Below are positions 42,677-51,818 of a DNA stretch of 64,000 nucleotides, one piece after another. A model generated the notes under the pieces. That model was given only the letters and a program-made list of their open reading frames with translations. It made no database searches and was not told the DNA's origin. Each line of letters begins with the position of its first letter. The first letter of the stretch is position 1. The DNA comes from a bacterium YEK0313 (GTDB lineage Bacteria; Pseudomonadota; Alphaproteobacteria; Rhizobiales; Phreatobacteraceae), in assembly GCA_000751295.2 (NCBI GenBank), contig CCMO02000001.1, positions 4,182,615 to 4,246,614 on the forward strand, given 5' to 3'. Made by a program: the position numbers and the translations under genes.

Positions 42677-43745
42677 AGTTGAACACCGCGCCCATCAGCG
42701 CGCCGGCAAGGCCGGCCAGCCACCAGCCGGCAGCCTCCGCATAGAGCCAGCTCGCCACGCCGACATTGGCGAAGGCGCCAAGGCTGCAGACGGCGTAGAA
42801 CAGGATGAGGCCGACGACGAAGCGCGCGCCTTTCAGCCGCGCGTCGCGATAGGTGATCTCGTTGTTGATCAGGAAGTTCGAGGTCATCGCGACGAAGGTC
42901 GCCAGCGTCTGGGCGGCGGCGAAACGCATCCCCGCGCCGAGCGCGAGATAGAGCGACACCATGTGGACGAACAGGCCGGTGGTGCCGACCAGCGCGAAGA
43001 AGATGAAGCGCAGCGGAATGAGCCCGCCGGACAGCTTGTTGAGGATGAAGCCGAGATAGTCGAGGGCCACCTTGGCATCGAGCTTGCTCTCGCCGTGCAC
43101 GCGCTCGCGGAACACATAGGGCACTTCGGCAAAGCTCGGCCGGTGCGTCACGGAGGCCGCGATATCGGCGAGGATCTTGAAACCGGCGGTGGAGAGCTTC
43201 GGCGCGATCTCCTCGACGAGGTCGCGCCGGACCATGAAGAAGCCCGACATCGGGTCGGACAGCGGCGCCTTCAGGATCATGCCGGACAGGCGCCGGCCGA
43301 GATCGGAAATGGCCTGGCGGACCGGCGAGAGGCCTTCCGTCTTGGAGCCGCCCTCGATGTTGCGGCTCGCGACCACCAGTTCGCGCCCGGCCCTGATATG
43401 GCCGAGCATGTCGGGCAGGATGGTTTCGTCGTGCTGCAGGTCTGCATCCATGACCGCGACCACCGGCGCCGAGGAGGCCAGCATGCCTTCGATGCAAGCC
43501 CCGGCAAGACCGCGCCGGCCGACGCGGCGGATGCAGCGCACGCGCGGGTTGCGGCGGGCGAGTTCCTTGACCACGGCGGAGGTGCCGTCGGGGCTGTCGT
43601 CGTCGACGACGATCATCTCCCAGTCGATGCCGGCGAGCACGCGGCCGAGCCGGGCGGCAAGCTCCGGCACGTTGTCGCGCTCGTTGTAGCTCGGCACCAC
43701 GACGGTGAGTTCGGGGGCTCTGACGATATCGGGGAGTTCGGTCAT
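42642..43745 (-). CDS. polyprenyl-phosphate glycosyltransferase (GT2) fused to GtrA domain
   Basis: 367 residues. The N-terminal DPM1-like GT2 domain (LTVVVPSYNERDNV, IVVDDDSPDGT, VMDADLQHDE as the DxD, LSDPMSGFFMVRR) is followed by a GtrA membrane domain of four spans (FFALVGTTGLFVHMVSLY, TSNFLINNEITYRD). This fusion makes and flips polyprenyl-P-hexose. ATG 43745 gives the natural N-terminus; 11 more codons are open upstream. It is coupled by overlap with the GT39 gene, forming a two-gene module for sugar decoration of lipid A, a polymer or protein. Confidence 0.88.
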   Translation of the reverse strand: MTELPDIVRAPELTVVVPSYNERDNVPELAARLGRVLAGIDWEMIVVDDDSPDGTSAVVKELARRNPRVRCIRRVGRRGLAGACIEGMLASSAPVVAVMDADLQHDETILPDMLGHIRAGRELVVASRNIEGGSKTEGLSPVRQAISDLGRRLSGMILKAPLSDPMSGFFMVRRDLVEEIAPKLSTAGFKILADIAASVTHRPSFAEVPYVFRERVHGESKLDAKVALDYLGFILNKLSGGLIPLRFIFFALVGTTGLFVHMVSLYLALGAGMRFAAAQTLATFVAMTSNFLINNEITYRDARLKGARFVVGLILFYAVCSLGAFANVGVASWLYAEAAGWWLAGLAGALMGAVFNYAASSALVWRR

Positions 43746-44027
43746 ATGGCCGCGGGTGATAGCGTCAGCTCGTCGCAAGGGTCAAGCCGCCCGCGGCTCC
43801 GCATCGCCCGATCCGGCAAATTCTCATCAATTTACCGGCATCTTGCCCACCGCCGGTTAGGCTGAACCGGTAGGGTAAAAATCCGGCCGCGGTTGTCAGC
43901 GCCCGCGGGACGCGCCAGGGTTGCCGCGACCGGCCAAGCGTCCGCGCCGCGGCCTTTCGACTGAATTCCTTCGCGTCCACCGCAATGCGACTTCGCCGCC
44001 CCGAACCGATGGTTCGGGGTTTTTTTT
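43746..44027 (+). ncRNA. possible small RNA ending at an orphan terminator
   Basis: The gap between two leftward genes holds no open frame of note but ends in a strong plus-strand terminator (43999-44027). Some plus-strand transcript must therefore end here although no plus-strand gene lies upstream. The start is not known; 43746 is only the gap edge. No known RNA family motif (4.5S, tmRNA, RNase P) is visible. Confidence 0.35.
43999..44027 (+). terminator. orphan Rho-independent terminator
   Basis: CCCCGAACC-gat-GGTTCGGGG followed by eight T (44020-44027). Flanking genes are both on the minus strand, so this serves a plus-strand transcript that is not a recognised gene. Confidence 0.85.
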
Positions 44028-44029
44028 GT

Positions 44030-45640
44030 TTAATGGCCGATCTCGCCGCCGGCCGCGGCCAGGGCCTCGCGGGTATCGACATCGAGATGGACGCTGTCGC
44101 TGCCGACATCGACCTCGACCACCGCCTCGGGATGGGCGGCGAGCACGGCCCTGCCCCCCTGGTCGCCGCTGACCTTGGCGAGTTCGGCAAAGAAGCGCCG
44201 GCCCCAGAGCACCGGATTGCCGCGCCGCCCCGCAGCGGTCGGCACCACCACGTGATGTCCGTCGGCAGGACTGTAGGCGTCGGCGAGCTTGCGCACGAGA
44301 TCCGCTCCGACCCTCGGCATGTCGCCGAGCATGACCACGACGGCGTCGATATCCGGCCCGATCGCGGCAAGGCCGGCCTTCAGCGACGTCGACAGGCCCT
44401 GGGCGAAATCGGGATTGTGCACGAAGCGGACGCCGAGATCGTCAAGCGCCGCCTTGACGGCATCCGACTGGTGGCCGGTGACCACCACGATCTCGGCAAG
44501 GCGGGCGCCAGCCGCGGCCCGCACGGCGTGGCGCACCAGCGGCGTGCCCTCGAGGGTCGCAAGAAGCTTGTTCGGCCCGCCCATGCGGGTCGACCGTCCG
44601 GCCGCCAGCACCAGGGCCGCGATGCGGGGCGTCGCGGCGGCCGCCGGTTCGCCCTCGCGCGGTTGCGGTCGCGACACGATTTCCATCAGAAGCCCCCCGA
44701 CGCCCATGCCGGTAATATCGGCCTTGCTCACATCGAGGCCCGCGAGCAGGCGGGTCAGCACCCAGTCGAAGCCGTTCTCCTTGGGACTGCGCGCGCAGCC
44801 GGGCGCGCCCAGCACCGGCGCGGCATTGAGCCGGCCGACCATCAGGAGATTGCCCGGATCGACGGGCATGCCGAGATGTTCGACCGTGCCGCCGGCCCGT
44901 TCGAGCGAAGCTGGGATCACGTCGCGCCTGTCGGCGATCGCGGAGGCGCCGAAGATCAGGATGAGGTCGACGTCCTCCGCCGCGGCGGCGGCGATAGCCG
45001 CCGTCAGTGCGCCGGCGTCGTGCTCGACCCGGCTTTCCCAGGCGATTATCGCGCCGGCCGGCTTCAGCCGCTCCTCGGTGACCCGCAGCGTCTTGTCCAC
45101 CACCTTCTCGGCAAGGCCGGGCAGCAACGTGGAAATGACGGCGACGCGCCGGCGCACGAAGGGCGCCACCCGCACCAGGGGGCTCGCCGCGCTCGCCCGC
45201 TCGACCGCGAGGCCCGGCGCGGCATAGGGAATGATCTTGACGGTCGCGACCATTTCGCCCGGCTCGACCGGCGCGAAGGCCGGCAGGGTGGCGAAGGTGA
45301 TGGCATCGTCGAGCCGGTTGACCGCGTCGACGCCGACGCGGTCGACCACCAGAACGCCGGCATGACAGGCGAAGAGATTGGCCCGCCCGGTAAAGGCGGG
45401 ATCGATCCGGATGCCGCCGCCGACGACGGCGGCCGCGATGCGCGCCGCCGCCTCGTCCTCGCCAACATCGCCGGGCTCGGCCAGCGCCACGGTGACGGTG
45501 GCAATCCCCGCCGCCTTGAGCGCGGCGATTTCGGCCGCGCCGATGCGCGTGCCCTTCTTCAGGACAAGGCCTTCGGACTTGACCGCATGAGCGACCACGC
45601 CGCCCAGGGCTTCGTCGACGGGAACCGGACCGAACTTCAT
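44030..45640 (-). CDS. MoeA-like/MobA-like fusion for molybdenum cofactor (MCD synthesis candidate)
   Basis: 536 residues in two parts. The N-terminal about 340 residues are molybdopterin-binding, MoeA/MoaB-like (MKFGPVPVDEALGGVVAHAV, KKGTRIGAAEIAAL, LILIFGASAIADRRDVIP). The C-terminal NTP-transferase domain is of the MocA/MobA kind (ALVLAAGRSTRMGGPNKLL, VMLGDMPRV, GRRGNPVLWGRRFF). MocA-type enzymes add CMP to Mo-molybdopterin for the xanthine-oxidase family, which fits the Cox-type hydroxylase encoded to the right. Last gene of the leftward maturation group, 21 bp after the XdhC-like gene. Confidence 0.9.
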   Translation of the reverse strand: MKFGPVPVDEALGGVVAHAVKSEGLVLKKGTRIGAAEIAALKAAGIATVTVALAEPGDVGEDEAAARIAAAVVGGGIRIDPAFTGRANLFACHAGVLVVDRVGVDAVNRLDDAITFATLPAFAPVEPGEMVATVKIIPYAAPGLAVERASAASPLVRVAPFVRRRVAVISTLLPGLAEKVVDKTLRVTEERLKPAGAIIAWESRVEHDAGALTAAIAAAAAEDVDLILIFGASAIADRRDVIPASLERAGGTVEHLGMPVDPGNLLMVGRLNAAPVLGAPGCARSPKENGFDWVLTRLLAGLDVSKADITGMGVGGLLMEIVSRPQPREGEPAAAATPRIAALVLAAGRSTRMGGPNKLLATLEGTPLVRHAVRAAAGARLAEIVVVTGHQSDAVKAALDDLGVRFVHNPDFAQGLSTSLKAGLAAIGPDIDAVVVMLGDMPRVGADLVRKLADAYSPADGHHVVVPTAAGRRGNPVLWGRRFFAELAKVSGDQGGRAVLAAHPEAVVEVDVGSDSVHLDVDTREALAAAGGEIGH

Positions 45641-45661
45641 CCCGTTTGTCCTGCCTCTGTC

Positions 45662-46339
45662 TCAGGCAATGCCCTGGCGCCAGGCCTGGGTCACCTCGGC
45701 CATGATCGACACCGCGATCTCGGCCGGCGTGATGGCGCCGATGGCGAGCCCGATCGGTGCCTTGATCCGGCCGAGCTGTTCGGCCGAGACGCCGAGCGCG
45801 CCGAGCCGCTCGACGCGCTTGGCATGGGTTTTCCGCGAACCCAGCGCGCCAATGTAGAAACAGTCGCGCTCGAAGGCATGGATCAGCGCGGGATCGTCGA
45901 TCTTCGGGTCGTGGGTCAGCGCGATGAAGGCGGTATAGCGATCGATGCCGAGCGGCGGCAGGGCGACGTCGGGCCATTCGGCATGGACCGTGACATCGGG
46001 AAAGCGTTCGGGCGTCGCGAAGGCCGTGCGCGGATCGACGATGACCGGATCGTAGCCGAGCATGCGCGCGAGCGGCACCAGGGCCTGGCTGATATGGACG
46101 GCGCCGATGATCACCATGCGGGCCGGCGGCACTTGCACGGTCAGGAAGGTCCGGGTCTCGGCAACGACGCCGCTTCGTCCCGAGCGCAGCGCCGCCCGGA
46201 TCGGCGCTTCCAGCGCATCGCCCGCCAGTGCCTCCTCGAGGACGATCCGCGCCGCGCCGGTGTCGAGATCCGTCACCAGAGCCGCGGCCTTGCGTGCCTT
46301 GCGTGCGGTGTTGAGAGCGGCCAGCAGCTTAAGGTCCAT
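45662..46339 (-). CDS. XdhC-family protein, Rossmann part (CoxF-like)
   Basis: 225 residues with PPARMVIIGAVHISQALVPLARMLGYDPVIVDPR (Rossmann GxGxxG variant G-A-V-H), FIALTHDPKIDDPAL, YIGALGSRKTHAKR and GLAIGAITPAEIAVSIMAE (in parts). XdhC proteins bind molybdopterin and insert sulfurated cofactor into xanthine-oxidase-type enzymes. Its start overlaps the stop of the next short XdhC-like gene (TGATG). The common single-chain XdhC is split in two here, as in cox clusters. Confidence 0.9.
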   Translation of the reverse strand: MDLKLLAALNTARKARKAAALVTDLDTGAARIVLEEALAGDALEAPIRAALRSGRSGVVAETRTFLTVQVPPARMVIIGAVHISQALVPLARMLGYDPVIVDPRTAFATPERFPDVTVHAEWPDVALPPLGIDRYTAFIALTHDPKIDDPALIHAFERDCFYIGALGSRKTHAKRVERLGALGVSAEQLGRIKAPIGLAIGAITPAEIAVSIMAEVTQAWRQGIA

Positions 46340-46662
46340 CAGCCGACCTTCTCGACATAGACGGAGATGCGGCCGCCGCAGGACAGGCCGGACCGCCAGG
46401 CGGTCTCGTCGGCGACGCCGAATTCGAGAAGCCGGGGCTTGCCGGTGCCGATCACGTCGAGCGCCTCGGTGACCACCTCGCCTTCGACGCAGCCGCCGGA
46501 GACCGAGCCGAGGAATGTGCCCTCCTCGTCTATGACGAGATGCGAGCCGACCGGCCGGGGCGCCGAGCCCCAGGTCTCCACGACGGTGGCCACCGCCACC
46601 CCCTTGCCGGCCTTGGCCCAGGCCTCGGCCTGAACCAGAATATCGTCGTCGGATGCGAGCAT
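46339..46662 (-). CDS. XdhC/CoxI-family protein, N-terminal part
   Basis: 107 residues from ATG 46662 with GGGGAGG 5 bases upstream. It has AWAKAGKGVAVATVVETWGSAPRPVGSHLVI, FLGSVSGGCVEGEVVTEAL and GLSCGGRISVYVE (in parts). The GGC and CGG Cys residues are conserved in XdhC N-domains and probably hold sulfur or cofactor. Translationally coupled to the Rossmann half. Functions with it in maturing the molybdenum hydroxylase. Confidence 0.9.
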   Translation of the reverse strand: MLASDDDILVQAEAWAKAGKGVAVATVVETWGSAPRPVGSHLVIDEEGTFLGSVSGGCVEGEVVTEALDVIGTGKPRLLEFGVADETAWRSGLSCGGRISVYVEKVG

Positions 46663-46790
46663 GGCGGCCTCCCCGAAACAGGAATGGTTCGAAGATAGGC
46701 GCTCGGGCGTCCGAGCGCGAGGCCATCGTGCCGCCGCAAGCCACGACGAGCGCTCATGGGAGCGCCCCGTTCGGCGCATCCCGCGTGCGG

Positions 46791-47987
46791 CTATGCCGCC
46801 GCGAACAGCCCGGCGAGCCGCGCCACCGCCGCTTCCGATGCCGCCCGGTCGACGGTCGTGTCGGCATTGCCGAAATCGGCGGGGTCCTGGGCCTGCACCA
46901 GAATGCCGTCGCGGCGCGCCACCACATTGAGATTGTGGTTGCGGTAGGCAAGACCGTAGGTCACCTCGGGCTGGGGAATGAGCCGCGCCGTCTGACCGCG
47001 GACCGGCACGATGCTCTCGTCGCCGAGGAGCGCCCGCGCGCCATAGCCCGTGCAGTTGATGAGGGTTTTCTCGCGCAGATCCGCGAACTGCCGCGGGCTC
47101 TCGAACGCGCGCGTTTCGATTTCGCCGCCGAGGCGCAGGAAATCGTCCATCAGCAGGCGCGAATAGGCGGAGATGTTGAAGGTGAGCTGTGTGTAGCGGC
47201 GCGCGAACGGCACACGGAACGGATGCTGGCCGGGCTGCAGGGTCAGCCATGGCCCCCGGAGATCGGCCAGCAGCCGGCGCTCGAGATCGGGATAGGCGGG
47301 CTCGCGGTCGTCGCCATGGCGCGCCGGCTGGTCGAACGGCGTGTCGGACAGGAGATACCCGTCGCGCCACTCGATCGGGCTGTCGGCGAGGCCGAGCAGG
47401 GTCTGGTAGGTGCGGAACGAGGCGCGCGCCATCGCCTCCCAGTGCCGCTCGAATTCCGGCGTCGCATGGTCGGTGGTGCAGACGCGCGAATCCGGCGACC
47501 AGACGCCGGTGGCGTTGAACGAGCGCACCTCGGGCGGACGTTCCTTGGCGTAGATGCGGACCTTCAGCCCGGCCCGCTGGGCGACCAGCGCCGTGGTCAG
47601 GCCGATGGCGCCGCAGCCGATGACGGCGATGCGCCGCGCCCGCGTCGCCTGGGCGAGCTGCACCGCGATCGCCGCCGAGCCCCAGGACAGCGACCAGCCG
47701 CTGCCGCCATGGCCGTAATTGTGAACGACGGTCTTGCGGCCGATGCGCTCGGCCTCGATCCGCGGCCCCGCCGCGCGGAACGGCCGGGTGCAGACATTGA
47801 GCGCGATGATCCGGTCGGTGCGCGCCTCGATCGGCCTGAGTGGCGCCGGCCGCGCGAACGGCGCCGGGGCCGGAATGTCCGGCGCGGCCTCGCGCCTCGC
47901 CTCCTCGGCGGCCGCGGCACCGCCCGACAGGGCCACCAGTGTGGCGCCGGCGGCGCCACGAAGGAAATGACGGCGTTGCATATCCAT
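46791..47987 (-). CDS. Tat-exported FAD-dependent oxidoreductase (D-amino-acid-oxidase-like)
   Basis: 398 residues from ATG 47987. A Tat signal (QRRHFLRGAAGATLVALSGG) is followed by a DAO-fold protein: FAD Rossmann IAVIGCGAIGLTTALVAQRAG near residue 145, VVHNYGHGGSGWSLSWGSA before it, LINCTGYGARALLGD, and VPVRGQTARL. The HNYGHGGSGWSLSWG motif is the D-amino-acid oxidase hallmark, normally C-terminal. Here it is at about residue 118, ahead of the Rossmann motif, suggesting a permuted order. It sits within the Cox-type maturation genes but no cofactor role is known. Confidence 0.75.
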   Translation of the reverse strand: MDMQRRHFLRGAAGATLVALSGGAAAAEEARREAAPDIPAPAPFARPAPLRPIEARTDRIIALNVCTRPFRAAGPRIEAERIGRKTVVHNYGHGGSGWSLSWGSAAIAVQLAQATRARRIAVIGCGAIGLTTALVAQRAGLKVRIYAKERPPEVRSFNATGVWSPDSRVCTTDHATPEFERHWEAMARASFRTYQTLLGLADSPIEWRDGYLLSDTPFDQPARHGDDREPAYPDLERRLLADLRGPWLTLQPGQHPFRVPFARRYTQLTFNISAYSRLLMDDFLRLGGEIETRAFESPRQFADLREKTLINCTGYGARALLGDESIVPVRGQTARLIPQPEVTYGLAYRNHNLNVVARRDGILVQAQDPADFGNADTTVDRAASEAAVARLAGLFAAA

Positions 47988-48156
47988 CCCCACGGTCTCT
48001 GAAAGCCCAGCGCGCCTGTCGACAGGCACGCCCGATTGTCTATCGGCAGCAAACCTTGCAGACCAGTTGAGCTGGCACCCGGCCGGCGCATGACGCGCAT
48101 TCGGGCCGCCGCCCCGCCGCCGCCTTCGTTCGGACAAGGTCCTGAAGGCCGCTGGC

Positions 48157-49347
48157 TCAGGCCGCCGTCAGCCAGCGCCGCGGGTCGTGCGCGCGGTCGG
48201 GCCGGCGCGCGTCGAGCGCCGCGACGAGATCGGCGACCGCCGCGATATTGTGGATGGTGCGGAACTCGTCGACATGCGGCAGCAGGGTGCGGATGCCCTG
48301 CGCCTTCGCCTCGAAACCATCGTATCGCAGCAGCGGATTGAGCCAGACGAGCCGGCGGCATGAGCGATGCAGCCGGTCGGCCTCCCGGGCGAGGTCGCCG
48401 CCCGCCTCGCGCTCCAGGCCGTCGGTGACGAGCAGCACCACGGCCCCCCCGGACAGGACGCGCCGCGACCACAGCTTGTTGAAGCCATGCAGCGAGGGCG
48501 CGATGCGGGTGCCGCCGGACCAGTCCTGGACGGTGGTCGCGGCCGCGGCGAGCGCCTCGTCGGGGTCCCGCGCCTTGAGCGCACGGGTGATGTTGGTGAG
48601 CCGCGTCCCGAAGACGAAGGCGTGGACATGCCGCCGCCGCTCCATCAGCGCGTGGATGAAATGCAGCATCACCCGGGTGTACTGGCTCATCGAGCCCGAT
48701 ATGTCGCAGAGCACGACCAGCGGCGGGTGCTTTTCCTTCGGGCCGCGCCTGGCCAGATCGATGATCGCGCCGCCCTCGCCGATCGACCGGCGCAGCGTGC
48801 GGCGCAGGTCGATCCGCTCGCCGCGCGGATCGGGCGCGAAGCGGCGCGTCGGCACGGCATCGTCGGGCAGGACGAGGGCTGCGACGCGCCGCTGCGCCTC
48901 CGCGATCTCGGCCGCGGTCATCTGGGCGAAGTCCTTGGCCTGCAGCACCTCGACGTCGGAAATGGTGAAGCGCGCGTCGACCTCCACCTCCGGCCGCTCG
49001 ACCGGCGTCGCCTCGGTGTTGCGGAAGAAGGCCTCCTGCAGCCGCAGCGATGCCGGATCGGGTTTTGCCTGCGGCACGTGCGCCACGGGCATCAGCAGCT
49101 GCAGCAGCTTTTCCATGAGATGCCGGCGCTTCCAGAAGATCTCGAAGGCATCGCGGAACAGCGCCGAGTGCTCGTGCTTGCCCACGAAGACGGCGTGCAG
49201 CGTCCAGTAGAAATCCTCGCGCGAGCCGATGCCCGCCGCTTGGAGCGCGGCGATCGCGTCGAGCACCGTGCCCGGCCCGACCGGTAGGCCGGCGACGCGA
49301 AGCGCACGGGCGAAATGGGCGACGTTTTCGGCGAGCGCATGCGGCAT
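48157..49347 (-). CDS. CoxE-like von Willebrand factor A protein
   Basis: 396 residues. The C-terminal vWA domain has the MIDAS DISGSMSQYTRVML near residue 215, FGTRLTNITRAL, and the late MIDAS Asp in VLLVTDGLERE. The N-terminal half is helical (ENVAHFARALRVAGLPVGPG). CoxE works with the MoxR-type ATPase CoxD to assemble the Mo/Cu or Mo site of CO-dehydrogenase-type enzymes. Encoded 4 bp after a CPBP-like gene and in the same run as moxR, so the three are likely one transcript. Confidence 0.9.
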   Translation of the reverse strand: MPHALAENVAHFARALRVAGLPVGPGTVLDAIAALQAAGIGSREDFYWTLHAVFVGKHEHSALFRDAFEIFWKRRHLMEKLLQLLMPVAHVPQAKPDPASLRLQEAFFRNTEATPVERPEVEVDARFTISDVEVLQAKDFAQMTAAEIAEAQRRVAALVLPDDAVPTRRFAPDPRGERIDLRRTLRRSIGEGGAIIDLARRGPKEKHPPLVVLCDISGSMSQYTRVMLHFIHALMERRRHVHAFVFGTRLTNITRALKARDPDEALAAAATTVQDWSGGTRIAPSLHGFNKLWSRRVLSGGAVVLLVTDGLEREAGGDLAREADRLHRSCRRLVWLNPLLRYDGFEAKAQGIRTLLPHVDEFRTIHNIAAVADLVAALDARRPDRAHDPRRWLTAA

Positions 49348-49351
49348 GGGA

Positions 49352-49858
49352 TCAGGCCTTCAACAGCACGGCCCAGACGGGCGAGAGCAGCAACGAGCCG
49401 AGATTGTAGGCGGCATGGGTCAGCGCGGTCGCGCCGAAGGCGAGGCCGGCGCGGCCACTCGCCTCGAACCAGGTGGAATATTGCCAGGAAAAGACGAGGA
49501 ACAGCGCTGCGATGACCGGGCTCCGTTCGATGCTCAGCGGAACATGCGCGAGAACGGCGGCGATGACCGCGATGATCGCGAAGACCGGGAGGCCGAGCCC
49601 GAGCCGGCGCGCGACGAGCCAGTGCAGGACCGCGAGAACGGCGGTCTCGATGAGCGGCGCCAGCACGAGCACGCCGCCGATCAGGAGCGCGGGCGATGGC
49701 GGCGCGCCTTCGAGCCGCGCGAGCCGGAACGGTGACGGATAGAGGAGGCTCCACCAGACGAGCGGCACGGCGAGCAGGCCGAAGCCGAGCATGATGGCCT
49801 TCGGCCAGGGGCGCGGCCCGGGCGTGCCGATCCAGTTCGCCAGCGCCGCGCCGCTCAA
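49352..49858 (-). CDS. CPBP-like intramembrane protease candidate
   Basis: 168 residues with a TTG start at 49858 that overlaps the MoxR stop (TTGA). It has about five membrane spans, LAPLIETAVLAVLHWLVAR (possible glutamate motif) and ATALTHAAYNLGSLL with an HxxxN motif as in the CPBP/CAAX family. The usual EExxxR is reduced to a single E with T, so activity is uncertain. It is tightly packed between moxR and the coxE-like gene, an uncommon insertion in a cox operon; possibly an immunity- or processing-type membrane peptidase. Confidence 0.55.
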   Translation of the reverse strand: MSGAALANWIGTPGPRPWPKAIMLGFGLLAVPLVWWSLLYPSPFRLARLEGAPPSPALLIGGVLVLAPLIETAVLAVLHWLVARRLGLGLPVFAIIAVIAAVLAHVPLSIERSPVIAALFLVFSWQYSTWFEASGRAGLAFGATALTHAAYNLGSLLLSPVWAVLLKA

Positions 49859-50817
49859 CGCCCTGCCCTGACCTCGTCGAGGATCGCCTTGGCCTCGCCG
49901 CCCTGCATCTTGACGATGTCGTCCTGATATTTGAGCAGCACGCCGAGCGTGTCGGTGACCCCTTGCGGGTCGAGGCCGACGGCGTCGAGCTCGGTCAGCG
50001 CGGTCGCCCAGTCGATGCTTTCGGCAACGCCGGGCACCTTGAACAGGTCGGTCCGCCGCAGCCGCTGCACGAAGGCGACGATCTCGCGCGTGAGCCGCTC
50101 CGGCGCATCCGGCGCCTTGGCCTTGAGGATGGCGAGCTCGCGCGCCGCGTCGGGATAGTCGACCCAATGGTAGAGACAGCGCCGTTTCAGCGCGTCATGG
50201 ATCTCGCGCGTGCGGTTGGAGGTGACGATGACGATCGGTGCCGCCGGCGCCCGGATCGTGCCGAGCTCCGGCACGGTCACCTGGAAATCGGAAAGCACTT
50301 CGAGCAGAAAGGCCTCGAAGGCCTCGTCCGTGCGGTCCAACTCGTCGATCAGGAGCACCGGCGCGCCGCGCAGATCCGGCTCGAGCGCCTTGAGCAGGGG
50401 CCGCTTGGTCAGGTACCGCTCTGAGAAGATGCCTTCGGCAAGGCCCTCCCGGTCGACGGCTCCGCCCGCCTCGGCCAGGCGGATCGCGATCATCTGCGCC
50501 GCATAGTTCCATTCGTAGACCGCGGCCGCGACGTCGAGCCCTTCGTAGCATTGCAGCCGGATCAGATTGCGGCCGAGCGTCTCGGCGAGGACCTTGGCGA
50601 TCTCGGTCTTGCCGACGCCGGCTTCGCCTTCGAGAAGCAGCGGCCGGCCCATTTTCAGCGCCAGGAACAGCACGGTGGCAAGCGAGCGGTCAGCGACGTA
50701 GCTGCCGCGCTTCAGGAGGTCGAGGGTCTCGTCGATCGATTGCGGCAAGGCCGGCGCCGCGCTGTCGGCGGCGGGATGAGCGCCGGTCCGGGGCGCGGAT
50801 GTCGAACGGGCTGTCAT
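49855..50817 (-). CDS. MoxR-family AAA+ ATPase (CoxD-like)
   Basis: 320 residues from ATG 50817 (an ATG two codons earlier, 50823, is also possible). Walker A is LEGEAGVGKTEIAKVLAE near residue 55, Walker B is PVLLIDELDRTDEAFEAFLLE, sensor 1 is IVTSNRTREIHDALKRR. MoxR ATPases are chaperones for metalloenzyme assembly; in cox clusters CoxD pairs with the vWA protein CoxE. That partner is encoded two genes downstream. It matures the Mo hydroxylase encoded to the right. Confidence 0.92.
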   Translation of the reverse strand: MTARSTSAPRTGAHPAADSAAPALPQSIDETLDLLKRGSYVADRSLATVLFLALKMGRPLLLEGEAGVGKTEIAKVLAETLGRNLIRLQCYEGLDVAAAVYEWNYAAQMIAIRLAEAGGAVDREGLAEGIFSERYLTKRPLLKALEPDLRGAPVLLIDELDRTDEAFEAFLLEVLSDFQVTVPELGTIRAPAAPIVIVTSNRTREIHDALKRRCLYHWVDYPDAARELAILKAKAPDAPERLTREIVAFVQRLRRTDLFKVPGVAESIDWATALTELDAVGLDPQGVTDTLGVLLKYQDDIVKMQGGEAKAILDEVRAGR

Positions 50818-50981
50818 GGGCACTCCGGCCGGCGTCGCCGCGGTCTGAAATTCGTCTCGTTTCGATCCGGCTCGGAGCGCATTTCAGGCCGCGGGGACGA
50901 TCGCAAGGAACTGGTGGCGAACGCCGCTGCGGGCACGGCGCTCGCCCTCACCATAGCGCAGCCTGCGCGGTGCGCGAGGGG

Positions 50982-51818
50982 TCAATCCGCAGAGGCGCGC
51001 CGCGCAGGCTGCCGGGCTGCCGGGCGGGCCGGGTCGAGATCGAGCCGCGTCGCCTCCAGGAGGCCGTGGCCGTAGCCGGTCGACAGGCTGACCCGCGCCG
51101 GGATCAGCGCGCGGCTGCCGGCGACCGGCACGAGGGTGAGCTCGGCGGAGCGCCGCCGGGCCGACTGGATGTCGGAACGGTCGGCCCGGAAGCCGGCGAT
51201 CGGTTCGAAGCGCACGCTGCAGATGGCGGCATCGCCCTTGTAGCCGGCAATCTCGACCTGCCGAGTGGCGACGAAGGAATAGATGAGGTCGAACCGGTAG
51301 ACGCCGTTGTAGATGCGCGTGCGGCGCTCGCAGGCGGCTGCCCCCGTCACGGGTCCCGTCCCGCCGGCGATGAACACGCCCGCGGAAAGCGGATCGAGCA
51401 CGCCGCGCAGATGTTCCGGCAGGACCGGCGTCGCGCGGGGATGCGGCGGCTTGTCGGGATTGCGCTCGACGGAACGGACATTGCCGTCGGCCATTGCCAT
51501 CCGGGTCGTCTCGACCTTGCCGCCGGAGCGCACCTCGGCGCGGAACTGCGCCGGCACCGGAGCGGTGCCGGCAAGCCGGCCATTGGCCTCCGCCGTGCCC
51601 GAGCCGCCGACGAAGAGCGCGGCGATGCCCGTCACCCGGCCGCTGACCTGGGTGCGATAGCTCGTCCCGTCGACATGCGCGGTCAGCGTGCCGCGGCCGA
51701 TGGGAATGCCGATGAACCACGCGGCATAGTCGGCCGAAACCTGGCCGCCGGATGCCGGGCCGGCGCCCGCCGCCAGCGCCAGCAGCAATCCTGGAATCGT
51801 CAGGAGCGGTGTCCTCAT
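50982..51818 (-). CDS. DUF3108-like secreted protein
   Basis: 278 residues from ATG 51818 (GGGAGAG upstream). The signal RTPLLTIPGLLLALAAGAGPASG is followed by a beta-rich domain with YAAWFIGIPIGRGTLTAHVDGTSY, GSGTAEANGRL and late YRFDLIYSFVATRQVEIAGYKGDAAIC. These features fit DUF3108, periplasmic proteins of unknown role. It is placed between the hydroxylase subunit genes and moxR; a 183-bp gap to the FAD-subunit gene and 164 bp to moxR argue that it may be separately expressed. Confidence 0.75.
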   Translation of the reverse strand: MRTPLLTIPGLLLALAAGAGPASGGQVSADYAAWFIGIPIGRGTLTAHVDGTSYRTQVSGRVTGIAALFVGGSGTAEANGRLAGTAPVPAQFRAEVRSGGKVETTRMAMADGNVRSVERNPDKPPHPRATPVLPEHLRGVLDPLSAGVFIAGGTGPVTGAAACERRTRIYNGVYRFDLIYSFVATRQVEIAGYKGDAAICSVRFEPIAGFRADRSDIQSARRRSAELTLVPVAGSRALIPARVSLSTGYGHGLLEATRLDLDPARPAARQPARRASAD

